This document shows positions 16,921 through 26,066 of a stretch of 64,000 nucleotides of DNA, in pieces (the first letter of the stretch is position 1; every line of letters starts with the position of its first letter). The stretch is from Aerophototrophica crusticola. Its GTDB lineage: Bacteria > Pseudomonadota > Alphaproteobacteria > Azospirillales > Azospirillaceae. The notes beneath the pieces were generated by a model. That model had not been told where the DNA came from and made no database searches. It worked only from the letters and a program-made list of their open reading frames with translations. Location: contig MOEB01000001.1 in the NCBI GenBank assembly GCA_001939945.1, positions 265,595 to 329,594 of the forward strand, given 5' to 3'. Position numbers and translations under genes: made by a program.

Positions 16921-18354
16921 ATGGCAAGGCAGGGCGCGCGCATCATCCCGGTGCTGATGTCCGGCGGGTCAGGGTCACGGCTCTGGCCCCTGTCGCGGGA
17001 GCGCTACCCGAAGCAGCTCCTGCCCCTGTGCGGGGAGCGCACCATGGTGCAGGAGACGGCCCTGCGGGTGCACGGCCCCGCCTTCGCCGACCCCATCGTG
17101 GTCTGCAACCAGGAACACCGCTTCGCCGTGGCGGAACAGCTCCGCGCCGTGGGGGTGAGCCCCCGCCACCTGGTCCTGGAACCTGCCGGCCGCAACACCG
17201 CCCCGGCCCTGGCGGTGGCGGCGGCGCTGGCGGTGGAGGCGGATCCGGAGGCCCTGGTCCTGGCATTGCCGGCGGACCATGCCGTGCTGGACGTCCCCGC
17301 CTTCCATGAGGTGGTGGCGAAGGCGGCGGCCCTGGCGGGCCATGGCTATATCGTCACCTTCGGCATCCGGCCCGCCGGCCCGCACACCGGCTACGGCTAC
17401 ATCCAGGTGGGGGCGGCCTTCGACGGGCATGAGGGCGTCCACGTGCTGGAGCGTTTCACCGAGAAGCCCTGCCGCGCCGTGGCCGAGGAGTATGTGGCCG
17501 GCGGGCGGCATCTCTGGAACAGCGGCATCCTGTTGGCCCCGGCGGCCTTGCTGCTGGCGGAGCTGGAGCGGTTCGAGCCCGCGGTGCCCGCCGCCACGGG
17601 GCAGGCGCTGATGCGCGCCGCCCGCGACCTGGACTTCCTGCGCCTGGACCCGGCGGCTTTCGCGGCGGCACCTTCCGTCTCCATCGACATCGCGGTGATG
17701 GAGCGGACCGACCGGGCCTGCGTGATCCCCTGCGACCTGGGTTGGACGGACGTGGGCTCCTGGTCCGCCCTGTGGGACATCGCTTCGAAGGACGCGGACG
17801 GCAACGTCACCCTGGGCGACGTGATGCTGGTGGACAGCCGCGACACCTATGTCCGCACCACGGACGGCAAGCTGGTGGCCGCGGTGGGGCTGGAGTCCGC
17901 CGTGGTGGTGGTCACCGAAGACGCCGTGCTGGTCGCCGCCAAGGACCGGGTGGAGGAGGTCAAGCAGGTGGTCACCCGCCTGAAGGCCGATGACCGCCGG
18001 GAGCACCTGGAGCACAAGCGCGTCTACCGCCCCTGGGGCTATTACCAGTCCGTCCATGACGGCAGCGGCTTCCAGGTCAAGCGCATCACCGTCTATCCCG
18101 GCCGTAGCCTGTCCCTGCAATACCACCACCACCGGTCGGAGCACTGGGTCGTGGTGGACGGGGAGGCCATCGTCACCGTCGGCGACGAGGTCCGCACCAT
18201 CCGCGCCAACGAGTCCGTCTACATCCCGCGCGAGGCGGTGCACCGCCTTGAGAACCTGGGCCCGGCGGAGCTGCACCTGATCGAGGTGCAGACCGGCAGC
18301 TACCTGGGGGAGGATGATATCGTCCGCCTAGCCGACCATTACGGCCGGTCCTGA
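16921..18354 (+). CDS. manC: Mannose-1-phosphate guanylyltransferase / mannose-6-phosphate isomerase
   Basis: 477 residues of the type II bifunctional enzyme (ManC/AlgA/XanB), supplying GDP-mannose for polysaccharide synthesis. The nucleotidyltransferase signature GGSGSRLWPLSRERYPKQ is at about 14-31, with EPAGRNTAPALA at about 87-98 and TEKP at about 181-184. The C-terminal cupin isomerase has RPWGYY, the metal-site QYHHHRSEHW (about 401-410) and a late PREAVHRLEN. The ATG at 16921 is preceded by GGAGGGG; the earlier in-frame part has no coding character. Its presence implies mannose, or a sugar made from GDP-mannose such as fucose or rhamnose, in the polymer. Confidence 0.93.
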   Translation: MARQGARIIPVLMSGGSGSRLWPLSRERYPKQLLPLCGERTMVQETALRVHGPAFADPIVVCNQEHRFAVAEQLRAVGVSPRHLVLEPAGRNTAPALAVAAALAVEADPEALVLALPADHAVLDVPAFHEVVAKAAALAGHGYIVTFGIRPAGPHTGYGYIQVGAAFDGHEGVHVLERFTEKPCRAVAEEYVAGGRHLWNSGILLAPAALLLAELERFEPAVPAATGQALMRAARDLDFLRLDPAAFAAAPSVSIDIAVMERTDRACVIPCDLGWTDVGSWSALWDIASKDADGNVTLGDVMLVDSRDTYVRTTDGKLVAAVGLESAVVVVTEDAVLVAAKDRVEEVKQVVTRLKADDRREHLEHKRVYRPWGYYQSVHDGSGFQVKRITVYPGRSLSLQYHHHRSEHWVVVDGEAIVTVGDEVRTIRANESVYIPREAVHRLENLGPAELHLIEVQTGSYLGEDDIVRLADHYGRS

Positions 18355-18377
18355 CCCGGGGGCTGGGCGTGGCTTGG

Positions 18378-18530
18378 GAGACCTGGGGTGACCTTAAGGT
18401 GACCTGAGGAGACGCTAAGGTGACGCTTAAGGTGACCATGTCTCCTTCCCAGGACGTTGATCCGCATAGGGAAACTGTCTTAAGGTGACAAAGGTGACGC
18501 GGTTCCGACCATGTCTCCTTTGTCACTTTA
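18378..18530. repeat. Cluster of AAGGTGAC repeats
   Basis: The octamer AAGGTGAC occurs five times (18396, 18417, 18429, 18482, 18491), mostly as TTAAGGTGACC or TAAGGTGACGC. The 13-mer ACCATGTCTCCTT occurs twice (about 18436 and 18509), and GGAGAC words appear inverted relative to it. An inverted copy, GTCACTTTA, closes the array. The array lies between convergent genes (manC and a GT2 gene). Spacing is irregular and units are short, so it is not a CRISPR. It may be a folded 3' element or a dispersed non-coding repeat. Confidence 0.7.
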
Positions 18531-18609
18531 AAACCAGCAGCTTGCCGCATTCCGCACTGTCCAAGACCCGGCGCGCCCGATACAGGCGACCTGCCCATCC
18601 TGGCGCAGT

Positions 18610-19608
18610 CTAGGAGTTCTGTCCAGTCCGGCGGGCCGGCACCGCGCAGCCCACGAATTCGGGCAGGCGGGCGGTGAGATCCTGGGCGGCCAGGCCCGCC
18701 GCCCCTGTTAGCCGTCCCCAGGCGAAGCAGGCCGCCAGCAGCAGGTCGCCGCGGCCACGGCGCCCCCGCAGCACCCCCAGGGCAAGGGGGCCCAGGCTGC
18801 CGGCGTGGCGCAGCGCCTTGCATGCCACCGCCGCCGACCAGCCGGCTGCCGGGCGCTGTCCCAGGGAGTCCGCCAGCGCCTGGGAGCGGCCGAGGCCTGC
18901 CGTCATGCGCATGAGGTAGCGGACGGTGGTCCGCCGGGCCGGGATGGCATGGCGCAGCACACACCCCGGCACGTACCAGAGCCCGCGGCCCGTGGCGGCG
19001 AGGCGCAACGCGATCTCCACGTCCCCGCCGGATACCAGGCGCTTGCCGACCCGGTCATCCAGGTATTGCCGGTCCAGCCAGCCGGTGGCCGCCAGGGCGT
19101 CGCGGTTCACCACCATGCCGGCCCCCACCAGGAAATCCACGGCCAGCGTCTGGTCGCCGCGGTCCTGGGCCGCGAAGCACCAGCCGTGGCGAACGGCCAG
19201 CGGGGTGGGCTCACCCTGCCAGTCCAGCACCACCCGCCCACCGAAGCCGGCCGTTCCCAGGTGGGACCGGGCGAAGTCCAAGGCATGTCGCACCCAGTCG
19301 GGCGCCAACAGGCAGTCATCGTCCACGAAGGCCACCCAGGGGGCCGCGGCTTCCACCACCCCGCGGCGGCGGGCAGGGGTCAGGCCCTGCACCGGTTCAG
19401 GCACGCGGACAAGCCCGGGGACGAGGCCCGCCGCCCGGTGACGTCCAACCACGTCCGGCGTGTCGTCCGTGCAATTGTTGTCCACCACCATGACGGCCCA
19501 GGACCCGTCGCGCGGGGCGTCCTGAGCGGCCAGCCCCGCCAGGGTCCGGTCGAGCATTGGCGCGTTGTTGTAGGTGCAGACGACGATCTGCAGCAACGAT
19601 CCGGTCAT
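18610..19608 (-). CDS. Family 2 glycosyltransferase
   Basis: 332 residues with a GT-A fold: QIVVCTYNNAPMLDRTLAGL at about 7-26, VMVVDNNCTDDTPD at about 43-56, the metal-binding FVDDD at about 98-102, and GAGMVVNRDAL and SGGDVEIALRL further on. The C-terminal 70 residues are Ala/Leu-rich and amphipathic and may touch the membrane. The ATG at 19608 has GGAGG upstream; a longer frame to 19680 has no support. It stands alone on the minus strand among rightward genes of the locus. Acceptor and donor are unknown. Confidence 0.85.
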   Translation of the reverse strand: MTGSLLQIVVCTYNNAPMLDRTLAGLAAQDAPRDGSWAVMVVDNNCTDDTPDVVGRHRAAGLVPGLVRVPEPVQGLTPARRRGVVEAAAPWVAFVDDDCLLAPDWVRHALDFARSHLGTAGFGGRVVLDWQGEPTPLAVRHGWCFAAQDRGDQTLAVDFLVGAGMVVNRDALAATGWLDRQYLDDRVGKRLVSGGDVEIALRLAATGRGLWYVPGCVLRHAIPARRTTVRYLMRMTAGLGRSQALADSLGQRPAAGWSAAVACKALRHAGSLGPLALGVLRGRRGRGDLLLAACFAWGRLTGAAGLAAQDLTARLPEFVGCAVPARRTGQNS

Positions 19609-19858
19609 GACACAGGTCCTCCCCGCTGGAAACCTGTGTCCCAGGGACGGACATCTGCCGTGTTTTGCCCATATATGCATACGCCGCTATGCGGTCGCGC
19701 CTGGATTCGCCGATCGGTAAAATGCGTTCAATCCGAATTATCCCGTCACTGCCCCAGCCTAAGCCCTATTCCCAAAGGCAACGGGCTAAGCGGACAGGCA
19801 TAGTTCAGTAGGGCCGCCTGGGCGGTCCCAAGTCCCGGGGGCCGGCGGGGGAGAAGTC

Positions 19859-20938
19859 GTGCTGGGTGACAACAGCCTTTCCTTTGTCCTGTGCGCGCAC
19901 AATGCCCGTGACCGCATCGGCGACTGCCTGTCGCACCTCTCCCGGCAGCGCCTGATTGTGGGCCAGGGCTATGAAGTGGTGCTGGTGGACAACGGTTCCA
20001 CCGACGGTACCGCCGACCTCGCCCGGCAAGTCTGGCAGCGTGAAGGGGCGACGGCGCCCCTGCGCGTCGTGCCGGAGCCGCGGCTCGGGCTCGTGCATGC
20101 CCGCCTGACCGGGATCCGCGCCGCCCGGCACGAGGTGCTGAGCTTCGTGGACGACGATACCTGGATGGCACCGGACTGGGTCGCCACGGCCCTGCGCACC
20201 ATGGAAGAGCACCCGACGGTCGGCTTGGTCGGGGCGGAAGGGGAGGCACGCTTCCCCGCGGACGGCGGCCCCCCCTGGTTCCAGCGCTTCCGCCACGGCT
20301 ATGCGGTGGGGCCGCAGGGACCGGCTGGCGGCGGGCCCGTTCCCCTGGGGGACATCTTCTACGGTGCCGGGCTGACGGTGCGCCGGTCGGCGGTGCTGTC
20401 GCTGCTTGACCGTGGCTTCACCCCCCTGTTGACAGGGCGCACGGGGGCCGGGCTGGCCTCCGGCGAGGATGCGGAGCTGTGCCTCGCCCTGGTGGCCGAC
20501 GGCTGGGACACCTGGTTCCAGCCAAGCCTGCGTTTCCAGCACCTGATGACGCCGAGGCGCCTCACGGAGGGCTATCTGGAGGGCCTGTTCTATGAGCTTG
20601 GCCGCTCCGTCCCGCTGATCGAGACCTATCGCCAGGTGATCTGGCAGCGGCAGGGCAAGGGGTTGAAGGCGCTGTGGCGCAGCCCCGTGCCCCGCGTGCT
20701 GGCCGCCACCGCCAAGCTGGGCAAGCGGCGGCTGGCGCGGATGGGGGCCACCAGCCCGGCCGATGTCCTGTCGGCCCGCATCTCCGCCGCGTTCTTCCGC
20801 GGGCAGCTCCGCGCCTACGGCGGGTACTGGTCGCAGGGACCGGCCCTGCGCCGCTCCATCCGGTCATGGCTGGACAACCCGGCCCAGGGCACCGACCATG
20901 ACCCTGCCCGGTACGAGACCCATGCCCGCGCGGGTTGA
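19859..20938 (+). CDS. Family 2 glycosyltransferase
   Basis: 359 residues with a GT-A fold: SFVLCAHNARDRIGDCLSHL at about 8-27, VVLVDNGSTDGTADLA at about 40-55, FVDDDTWMAPDWV at about 98-110, then GAGLTVRRSAV and SGEDAELCLAL. It starts with GTG at 19859 after GGGGGAG. It opens a tightly spaced rightward run: the ABC transporter gene begins within its last 41 bases. It is similar in pattern to the transferase at 18610. The specific linkage it makes is unknown. Confidence 0.86.
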   Translation: MLGDNSLSFVLCAHNARDRIGDCLSHLSRQRLIVGQGYEVVLVDNGSTDGTADLARQVWQREGATAPLRVVPEPRLGLVHARLTGIRAARHEVLSFVDDDTWMAPDWVATALRTMEEHPTVGLVGAEGEARFPADGGPPWFQRFRHGYAVGPQGPAGGGPVPLGDIFYGAGLTVRRSAVLSLLDRGFTPLLTGRTGAGLASGEDAELCLALVADGWDTWFQPSLRFQHLMTPRRLTEGYLEGLFYELGRSVPLIETYRQVIWQRQGKGLKALWRSPVPRVLAATAKLGKRRLARMGATSPADVLSARISAAFFRGQLRAYGGYWSQGPALRRSIRSWLDNPAQGTDHDPARYETHARAG

Positions 20939-22748
20939 CCCGCCCCCACGCCGGGGCCTGCGCGCCCTGTGGTCCCTGGCCGCACGCTGGCCGGGGCCGC
21001 TGGCCGCCGTCATCGGGCTGGGTATCCTGTCATCGCTGTTCGAGGGGATCGGGCTTTCCCTGTTCATCCCGCTGCTGCACAGCTTCGCCGACGCGCCCCT
21101 GCCGGTGGGCGGCGACCTGGTGGGGCGGCTGGCGGCCCTGGGCCAGGGCATCCCGGAAGACTGGCGGATGCCGGCCATCGTCCTGGCCATCTTCGGCTGC
21201 ATCTGCCTGAAGTCCCTGCTGCAATATGCCGGGTCCACGGCTGCCTCCTGGCTGGCGGGGCAGGCCGGGCACAGGCTGCGCAGCCAGCTTTTCCACCGCT
21301 TCCTGGGCATGAGCCAGGCCTGCTTCGAGGGCCAGCGCTCCAGCACCCTGATGAACGGGCTGGCGACGGAGACCTGGAGCGCCACCCGCGCCCTGTCGGT
21401 GCTGCTGGCGGCCATCGCCAATGTCTGCACCATCCTGCTGTTCGTCGCCCTGCTGCTGGCCATCAACTGGCGGGCCACCCTGGTGGTGGCCGGGGCGTTG
21501 GGGGGCATCGCCCTGCTGGTGCATCTGGTGACACGCCGGGCCCGGCGGCTGAGCGCGGCGGGGGTGGCGGCCAACAAGGCCTTTGCCGACCGCATGTGGG
21601 AGGCGCTGGGCGGCATGCGGGTGATCCGCGCCTTCGGCCAGGAGGAGCGGGAGGCGGAGCGCTTCGCCGCCGCGTCGGAGCGGGTACGCCACAGCTTCTT
21701 CCGCATGGAGCGGATGACGGCCCTGGCGTCGCCCTTGTTCGAGAGCCTGTCGGCCCTGCTGGTCCTGGGCATGCTGGCGGCGCTGCTGGTGCAGGACCGC
21801 GGCGCCTTGCCCTCCATGGCGGCCTTCGCGCTGATCCTCTACCGCCTGCAGCCGCAGGTGCGCCAACTGATCGCCCACCGCACGGCCCTGTCCACCCTGG
21901 CGGGCCCGGTGGCGGAGGTGTTCGGCCTGCTGCACCCGGCGGAGCGGGACGTGATCCGCGGCGGGACCGGGGTCCCAGGCCCGCTCACCCGCGGCGTGGC
22001 GTTCGACCGGGTCACCTTCGGCTATGGGGAGGGGGAGCCGGCCCTGCGGGAGGCCAGCTTCACCATCCCGGCGGGCAAGGTCACCGCCGTGGTCGGCCCG
22101 TCCGGCGCGGGGAAAAGCACCGTGGCCGGGCTGCTCTGCCGCTTCTTCGACCCGCAGGACGGCACCATCCTGGTGGACGGCACGCCGTTGCCTGCCCTGG
22201 ACCTGCGCGCCTGGCGGCGGCGCATCGGGGTGGTGGCCCAGGACGTGGTGCTGTTCAGCGGCACGGTCCACGACAACATCGCCTATGGCCGCCCCGACGC
22301 CACGCGGGCGGAGGTGGAGCAGGCCGCCCGGATGGCCCAGGCCGACGGCTTCATCGCCGCCCTGCCGCAGGGCTTTGACACGCCCCTGGGCGACCGGGCC
22401 ATGCGGCTGTCCGGCGGGCAGCGCCAGCGTATCGCGCTGGCCCGCGCCATGCTGTGCCAACCGGACGTCCTGCTGCTGGACGAGGCCACCGCAGCCCTGG
22501 ACAGCCGTGCCGAGCATCTGGTGCGGGAGGCGCTGGAGACCTTCCGCCAGGGCCGGACCGTGCTGGTCATCACCCACCGGTTGGACAGCCTGGCGCTGGC
22601 CGACCACATCGTCGTGCTGGACCAGGGACGGGTGGTGGAGCAGGGGGCCTATGCCACCCTGCTGGCCCGCCGCGGCCTGTTCGCCCAGCTCCACGCCTAT
22701 CAGGAGCGCCCCGCCCAAGCGGCCGGCGCCCGCCAGACCGCGGGATAG
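20898..22748 (+). CDS. ABC transporter, fused membrane and ATPase domains (MsbA-like exporter)
   Basis: 616 residues. The type IV exporter membrane domain has about six helices (about 30-320). The nucleotide-binding domain has Walker A GPSGAGKS (about 405-412), signature LSGGQRQR (about 504-511), Walker B VLLLDEATAALDS and the H-loop ITHR. Half-transporters of this type work as homodimers and export lipids, lipid-linked sugars or peptides. Here it is embedded among glycosyltransferases and could flip a glycolipid; export of a lasso peptide is a less likely alternative given the 17 kb distance. I chose the ATG at 20898; 20922 is also possible. Confidence 0.88.
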   Translation: MTLPGTRPMPARVDPPPRRGLRALWSLAARWPGPLAAVIGLGILSSLFEGIGLSLFIPLLHSFADAPLPVGGDLVGRLAALGQGIPEDWRMPAIVLAIFGCICLKSLLQYAGSTAASWLAGQAGHRLRSQLFHRFLGMSQACFEGQRSSTLMNGLATETWSATRALSVLLAAIANVCTILLFVALLLAINWRATLVVAGALGGIALLVHLVTRRARRLSAAGVAANKAFADRMWEALGGMRVIRAFGQEEREAERFAAASERVRHSFFRMERMTALASPLFESLSALLVLGMLAALLVQDRGALPSMAAFALILYRLQPQVRQLIAHRTALSTLAGPVAEVFGLLHPAERDVIRGGTGVPGPLTRGVAFDRVTFGYGEGEPALREASFTIPAGKVTAVVGPSGAGKSTVAGLLCRFFDPQDGTILVDGTPLPALDLRAWRRRIGVVAQDVVLFSGTVHDNIAYGRPDATRAEVEQAARMAQADGFIAALPQGFDTPLGDRAMRLSGGQRQRIALARAMLCQPDVLLLDEATAALDSRAEHLVREALETFRQGRTVLVITHRLDSLALADHIVVLDQGRVVEQGAYATLLARRGLFAQLHAYQERPAQAAGARQTAG

Positions 22749-22753
22749 CCGCC

Positions 22754-23977
22754 ATGCCCTATGCCTTGCACACGCTGGATATCGAGAACCTTCCTGACAG
22801 CCTTGCCCTGGGCACGGAGGAAAACGGGTTCGCCCTGGTCGTCCGCCACCGTGGCCGGCCCGCCGGGATGGTGATGGAACCGGGCAAGCCGGGGGAGGTG
22901 GTCGGACGCGGGCGGCTGGAGGCGCTGGTGGCCAAGGCCGCCGGCACCAGCCTGCTGGAACAGCGCGCCCTGGCAGCGCTGGCGGCGGGGGAACCGGCGC
23001 CGCCGCCCCTGCCGGTCACCGCCTGCATCTGCACCAAGGACCACCCGGACCTGGTGGAGCGCTGCCTGGCGGCCCTGACCGCACTGCCGGAATGGGTGGC
23101 GGAGGACCGGACGACCTTCCGCATCCTGGTGGTGGACAACGCCCCCAGCGATGGGGCGACGGCGGCGGTGGTCGCCCGCTTCCCCGGCGTGGACTATGCC
23201 ATGGAGCCGCGCCCCGGCCTGGATTTCGCCCGCAACAAGGCCATCGCCGCCAGCCGGGACGGGCTGCTGGCCTATGTGGACGACGACGCGGTGGTGACGC
23301 CCGGCTGGCTGGCCGGCCTGCGCCGGGCCTGGGCGGACAACCCGGACGCGGGCGGCTTCACCGGGCTGGTCCTGCCTTTCGCGCTGGAGACGGAAGCCCA
23401 GGTGCTGTTCGAGCGGCGGGGCGGCTTCGGCCGTGGCTACCGCCGCATCCGCCACATGCCAGTGGACCCCCGCAACAGGGTGCATCCCTGCGGGGCCGGG
23501 ACCTTCGGCGCCGGCTGCAACATGGCTTTCCCGCGGGAGGTGCTGATCGCGCTCGGCGGCTTCGACGAGGCGCTGGACACCGGCCGCCCCCTGCCAGGCG
23601 GCGGGGACCTGGACATCTTCTACCGGGTGGTCCGCTCCGGCCGGCCGCTGGTCTATGACCCGGACTACGCGCTGGCCCATGAGCACCGCAAGGACATGGC
23701 GGGGCTGAAGCGGCAGTACTGGACCTGGGGGCAGGGCTTCATGGCCTTTGTCACCAAGTCCCGCCGGTCCGACCCGGCCGCGCGGCGGCGGTTTTCCTGG
23801 CTGATCTTCTGGTGGCTGCGTCACCAGGGGCGGGAACTGGCCCGTGCCCTGCGGGGAAAGGGCGACGTGCCCGTCGGCATGGTGGTGGCCGAGCTGCGCG
23901 GCGCCGTCACGGGCATCCTTGGCGAGTATGACCGGTCCCTTCGCCGGACCGCGGAAATCCGGAGGCGCTTCCCATGA
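22754..23977 (+). CDS. Family 2 glycosyltransferase with N-terminal extension
   Basis: 407 residues. A GT-A domain starts near residue 89 (VTACICTKDHPDLVERCLAA) with ILVVDNAPSDGAT, YVDDDAVVTPGWL and GAGCNMAFPREVL. It is preceded by about 88 residues of a separate beta-rich extension containing VVRHRGRPAGMVM. The next gene has the same arrangement and similar catalytic-domain segments (LETEAQVLFER versus LETDAQVVFEK), so the two look like a tandem duplication. It starts 5 bases after the ABC transporter stop and its last codons overlap the next ATG. It probably makes one linkage of the repeat unit. Confidence 0.85.
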   Translation: MPYALHTLDIENLPDSLALGTEENGFALVVRHRGRPAGMVMEPGKPGEVVGRGRLEALVAKAAGTSLLEQRALAALAAGEPAPPPLPVTACICTKDHPDLVERCLAALTALPEWVAEDRTTFRILVVDNAPSDGATAAVVARFPGVDYAMEPRPGLDFARNKAIAASRDGLLAYVDDDAVVTPGWLAGLRRAWADNPDAGGFTGLVLPFALETEAQVLFERRGGFGRGYRRIRHMPVDPRNRVHPCGAGTFGAGCNMAFPREVLIALGGFDEALDTGRPLPGGGDLDIFYRVVRSGRPLVYDPDYALAHEHRKDMAGLKRQYWTWGQGFMAFVTKSRRSDPAARRRFSWLIFWWLRHQGRELARALRGKGDVPVGMVVAELRGAVTGILGEYDRSLRRTAEIRRRFP

Positions 23978-25275
23978 CCCCGGCCCCTTGGCGCATCCTG
24001 CACCTGGAATTGTCCGAACCCCTGCCGGACCTGGAGATCTCGCCACCCTGGCGGAAGCTGCTGGTCTATTGGCAATGGAAGGGCACGCCCCTCGGGTGTC
24101 GGGAATATGATGTGGGGGAGTTGCCCCGGCCGGCGGCCGCGGTGCGGGTGGATGCCGTGCAGGCCATCGCCCCGGCCCTGGGCGGCCTGTTGGGCCTGCC
24201 CGGGTTCGAGGACCGCACGCTGTACCGCAGCCCGGCCCGCCGCCGCGCGGCTGGGGCCGACCTGGCCGCCCTGCTGGCGGTCGAGGACCCCTTCCGCGCC
24301 CTGGAGGAGGAACTGGCCCGGCAGGCCGCGCGCTGCCGGTCGGCGGGGACCCTGTCCGTCATCGTCTGCACCCGGCGCCGGCCCGATGCCCTCGCCAAGT
24401 GCCTGGACGCGCTGGAGGCCTGCCGCGGGCACATCGACGAGTTGCTGGTGGTGGACAACGACCCCGCCGACCCGGGCACCTTCGCCGTCGTGCAGGGCCG
24501 GCCCTGGGTGCGCTACGTGGCCGAGACGCGGCCGGGGCTGAGCCGCGCCCGCAATGCCGGTATCCGGGCCGCCAAAGGCGACCTGGTGGCCTTCACCGAC
24601 GACGACGTGGAGGTGCGCCCCGATTGGGCCTTGCGCCTGCGTTGCGCCTTCACCGGGCCGGAAGTGGCGGCGGTGACCGGCCTGGTGCTGCCCGCCAGCC
24701 TGGAGACAGACGCCCAGGTGGTGTTCGAGAAGGGCTTCGGGGGCTTCTCCGGCGGCTTCCGCCCGGTGGCCTTCGGGCCGGATTTCCTGGACGATTACCG
24801 CCGCCAAGGCGCCCCAGTCTGGCGGTTGGGGGCGGGGGCCAACATGGCCTTCCGGCGGGACGTGTTCCAGGGCGTTGGCCTGTTCGACGAGCGGCTGGGG
24901 GCCGGGGCCGCCGGGTGCAGCGAGGATTCGGAGATGTGGTACCGGCTGCTGGCAGCCGGCCTCACCTGCCGGTACGACCCCACCGCCGTCGTCCTGCACC
25001 ACCACCGGCGGGAATGGTCGGCGCTGCGGGGGCAGGTCCATGCCTACATGAAGGGCCATGTGGCGGCCCTGCTGGTGCAGTTCGCCCGCCACCGGCACTG
25101 GGGCAACGTCCGGCGCATCGGCCTGTCGCTGCCGGCCCACTATGTCAAGCTGTCCGCCCGTACCCTGCTCCGACGGGGCGACCGGCGGCGCAACGCCCTG
25201 CTGGCGGTGGAGCTGGGGGGCTGCCTGTCCGGCCTGTGGGAAGGTGCCCGCCTGGGCAAGGAGGCCCGCGAATGA
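23974..25275 (+). CDS. Family 2 glycosyltransferase with N-terminal extension
   Basis: 433 residues. The GT-A domain begins near residue 126 (SVIVCTRRRPDALAKCLDAL), with LLVVDNDPADPGTF, FTDDDVEVRPDWAL, GAGANMAFRRDVF and CSEDSEMWYRL. The N-terminal 125 residues include a segment (LVYWQWKGTPLGCREYD) that parallels the extension of the preceding transferase. It overlaps both neighbours by ATGA junctions, so three genes are translationally coupled. A paralogue of 22754; different acceptors are likely but not proven. Confidence 0.85.
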   Translation: MTPAPWRILHLELSEPLPDLEISPPWRKLLVYWQWKGTPLGCREYDVGELPRPAAAVRVDAVQAIAPALGGLLGLPGFEDRTLYRSPARRRAAGADLAALLAVEDPFRALEEELARQAARCRSAGTLSVIVCTRRRPDALAKCLDALEACRGHIDELLVVDNDPADPGTFAVVQGRPWVRYVAETRPGLSRARNAGIRAAKGDLVAFTDDDVEVRPDWALRLRCAFTGPEVAAVTGLVLPASLETDAQVVFEKGFGGFSGGFRPVAFGPDFLDDYRRQGAPVWRLGAGANMAFRRDVFQGVGLFDERLGAGAAGCSEDSEMWYRLLAAGLTCRYDPTAVVLHHHRREWSALRGQVHAYMKGHVAALLVQFARHRHWGNVRRIGLSLPAHYVKLSARTLLRRGDRRRNALLAVELGGCLSGLWEGARLGKEARE

Positions 25276-26060
25276 GCAGCATCGCCGAACTGGCGCCCGC
25301 CCCGGCCCCCGCGGCCGAGGTACCCGACAAGGCCGCCCTCGCCGCCTTCCTGGCAGGCAACCCGTTTCCCCGACCGCTGACCCTGGGGTTCTTCTACCGG
25401 GAGAAGATGCGCGCCATCCACCGCATCGCCCCGGCCACCGGCGTGCGCCGGGTGCTGGAGGTGGGCGGGGGGCAGAGCGGGCTGACCGGCCTGCTCTATC
25501 CCCGCGCCCAGGTGGTGAACCTGGAGCTGGACACCAAATACGCCAAGGCCCCCTGCAACCAGGGGCCCCGTGTCCGGTTCGTGGGCGGTGATGCCACCAA
25601 CCTCCCGTTCGAGACGGGCAGCTTCGACGCGGTGACCCTGTTCGACCTGCTGGAGCACGTGCCCGACGACGCGGCCGTGGCGAAGGAGGCGTTGCGGGTG
25701 GTGCGGCCGGGCGGGCACGTGCTGGTCAGCACCCCCTGCGCGGACTGGCGCCACCCCTACCATGGCTGGATGCGCCCCATCTGCCGCCCGGAGGCGGAGC
25801 TGATGGCGGAGTGGGGCCATGTCCGCCGCGGCTATGCCATGGCCGAGCTGGAAAGGCTGTTCGGGGCCAGGCCGGACAATGCGGTTGGCTTCATCACGGC
25901 CTTGTCGGTGATCGGGCATGACGTGGCCTTTTCCTGGCTGCCGCAGAAGGCCAAGGTCGCCCTCTGCACCCTGCTGGCCCCGCTGAGCTGGGCTGGCTAC
26001 ATCGCCACCCCGGGCCCGGAGCGGTGCCAGGAAGTGGCCGCCGTCTGGCGCAGGGGCTGA
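25272..26060 (+). CDS. SAM-dependent methyltransferase (class I)
   Basis: 262 residues with a Rossmann methyltransferase core. Motif I VLEVGGGQSGLTGLL is at about 59-73. An acidic strand NLELDTKY follows, then GGDATNLPF, AVTLFDLLEHVPDDAA (motif IV) and VRPGGHVLVSTP. It looks like the Ubi/COQ-type fold often used to O-methylate sugars in polysaccharide clusters. The start overlaps the previous stop (ATGA) and the next gene begins 6 bases after it. Methylation of a glycan or its lipid carrier is inferred from context; the substrate is unknown. Confidence 0.85.
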   Translation: MSSIAELAPAPAPAAEVPDKAALAAFLAGNPFPRPLTLGFFYREKMRAIHRIAPATGVRRVLEVGGGQSGLTGLLYPRAQVVNLELDTKYAKAPCNQGPRVRFVGGDATNLPFETGSFDAVTLFDLLEHVPDDAAVAKEALRVVRPGGHVLVSTPCADWRHPYHGWMRPICRPEAELMAEWGHVRRGYAMAELERLFGARPDNAVGFITALSVIGHDVAFSWLPQKAKVALCTLLAPLSWAGYIATPGPERCQEVAAVWRRG

Positions 26061-26066
26061 GCGGAC

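Noticed and set aside
18378-18530. AAGGTGAC array as a CRISPR
   Set aside because: Units are 8-11 bases with irregular spacing, mixed orientation and no cas genes.
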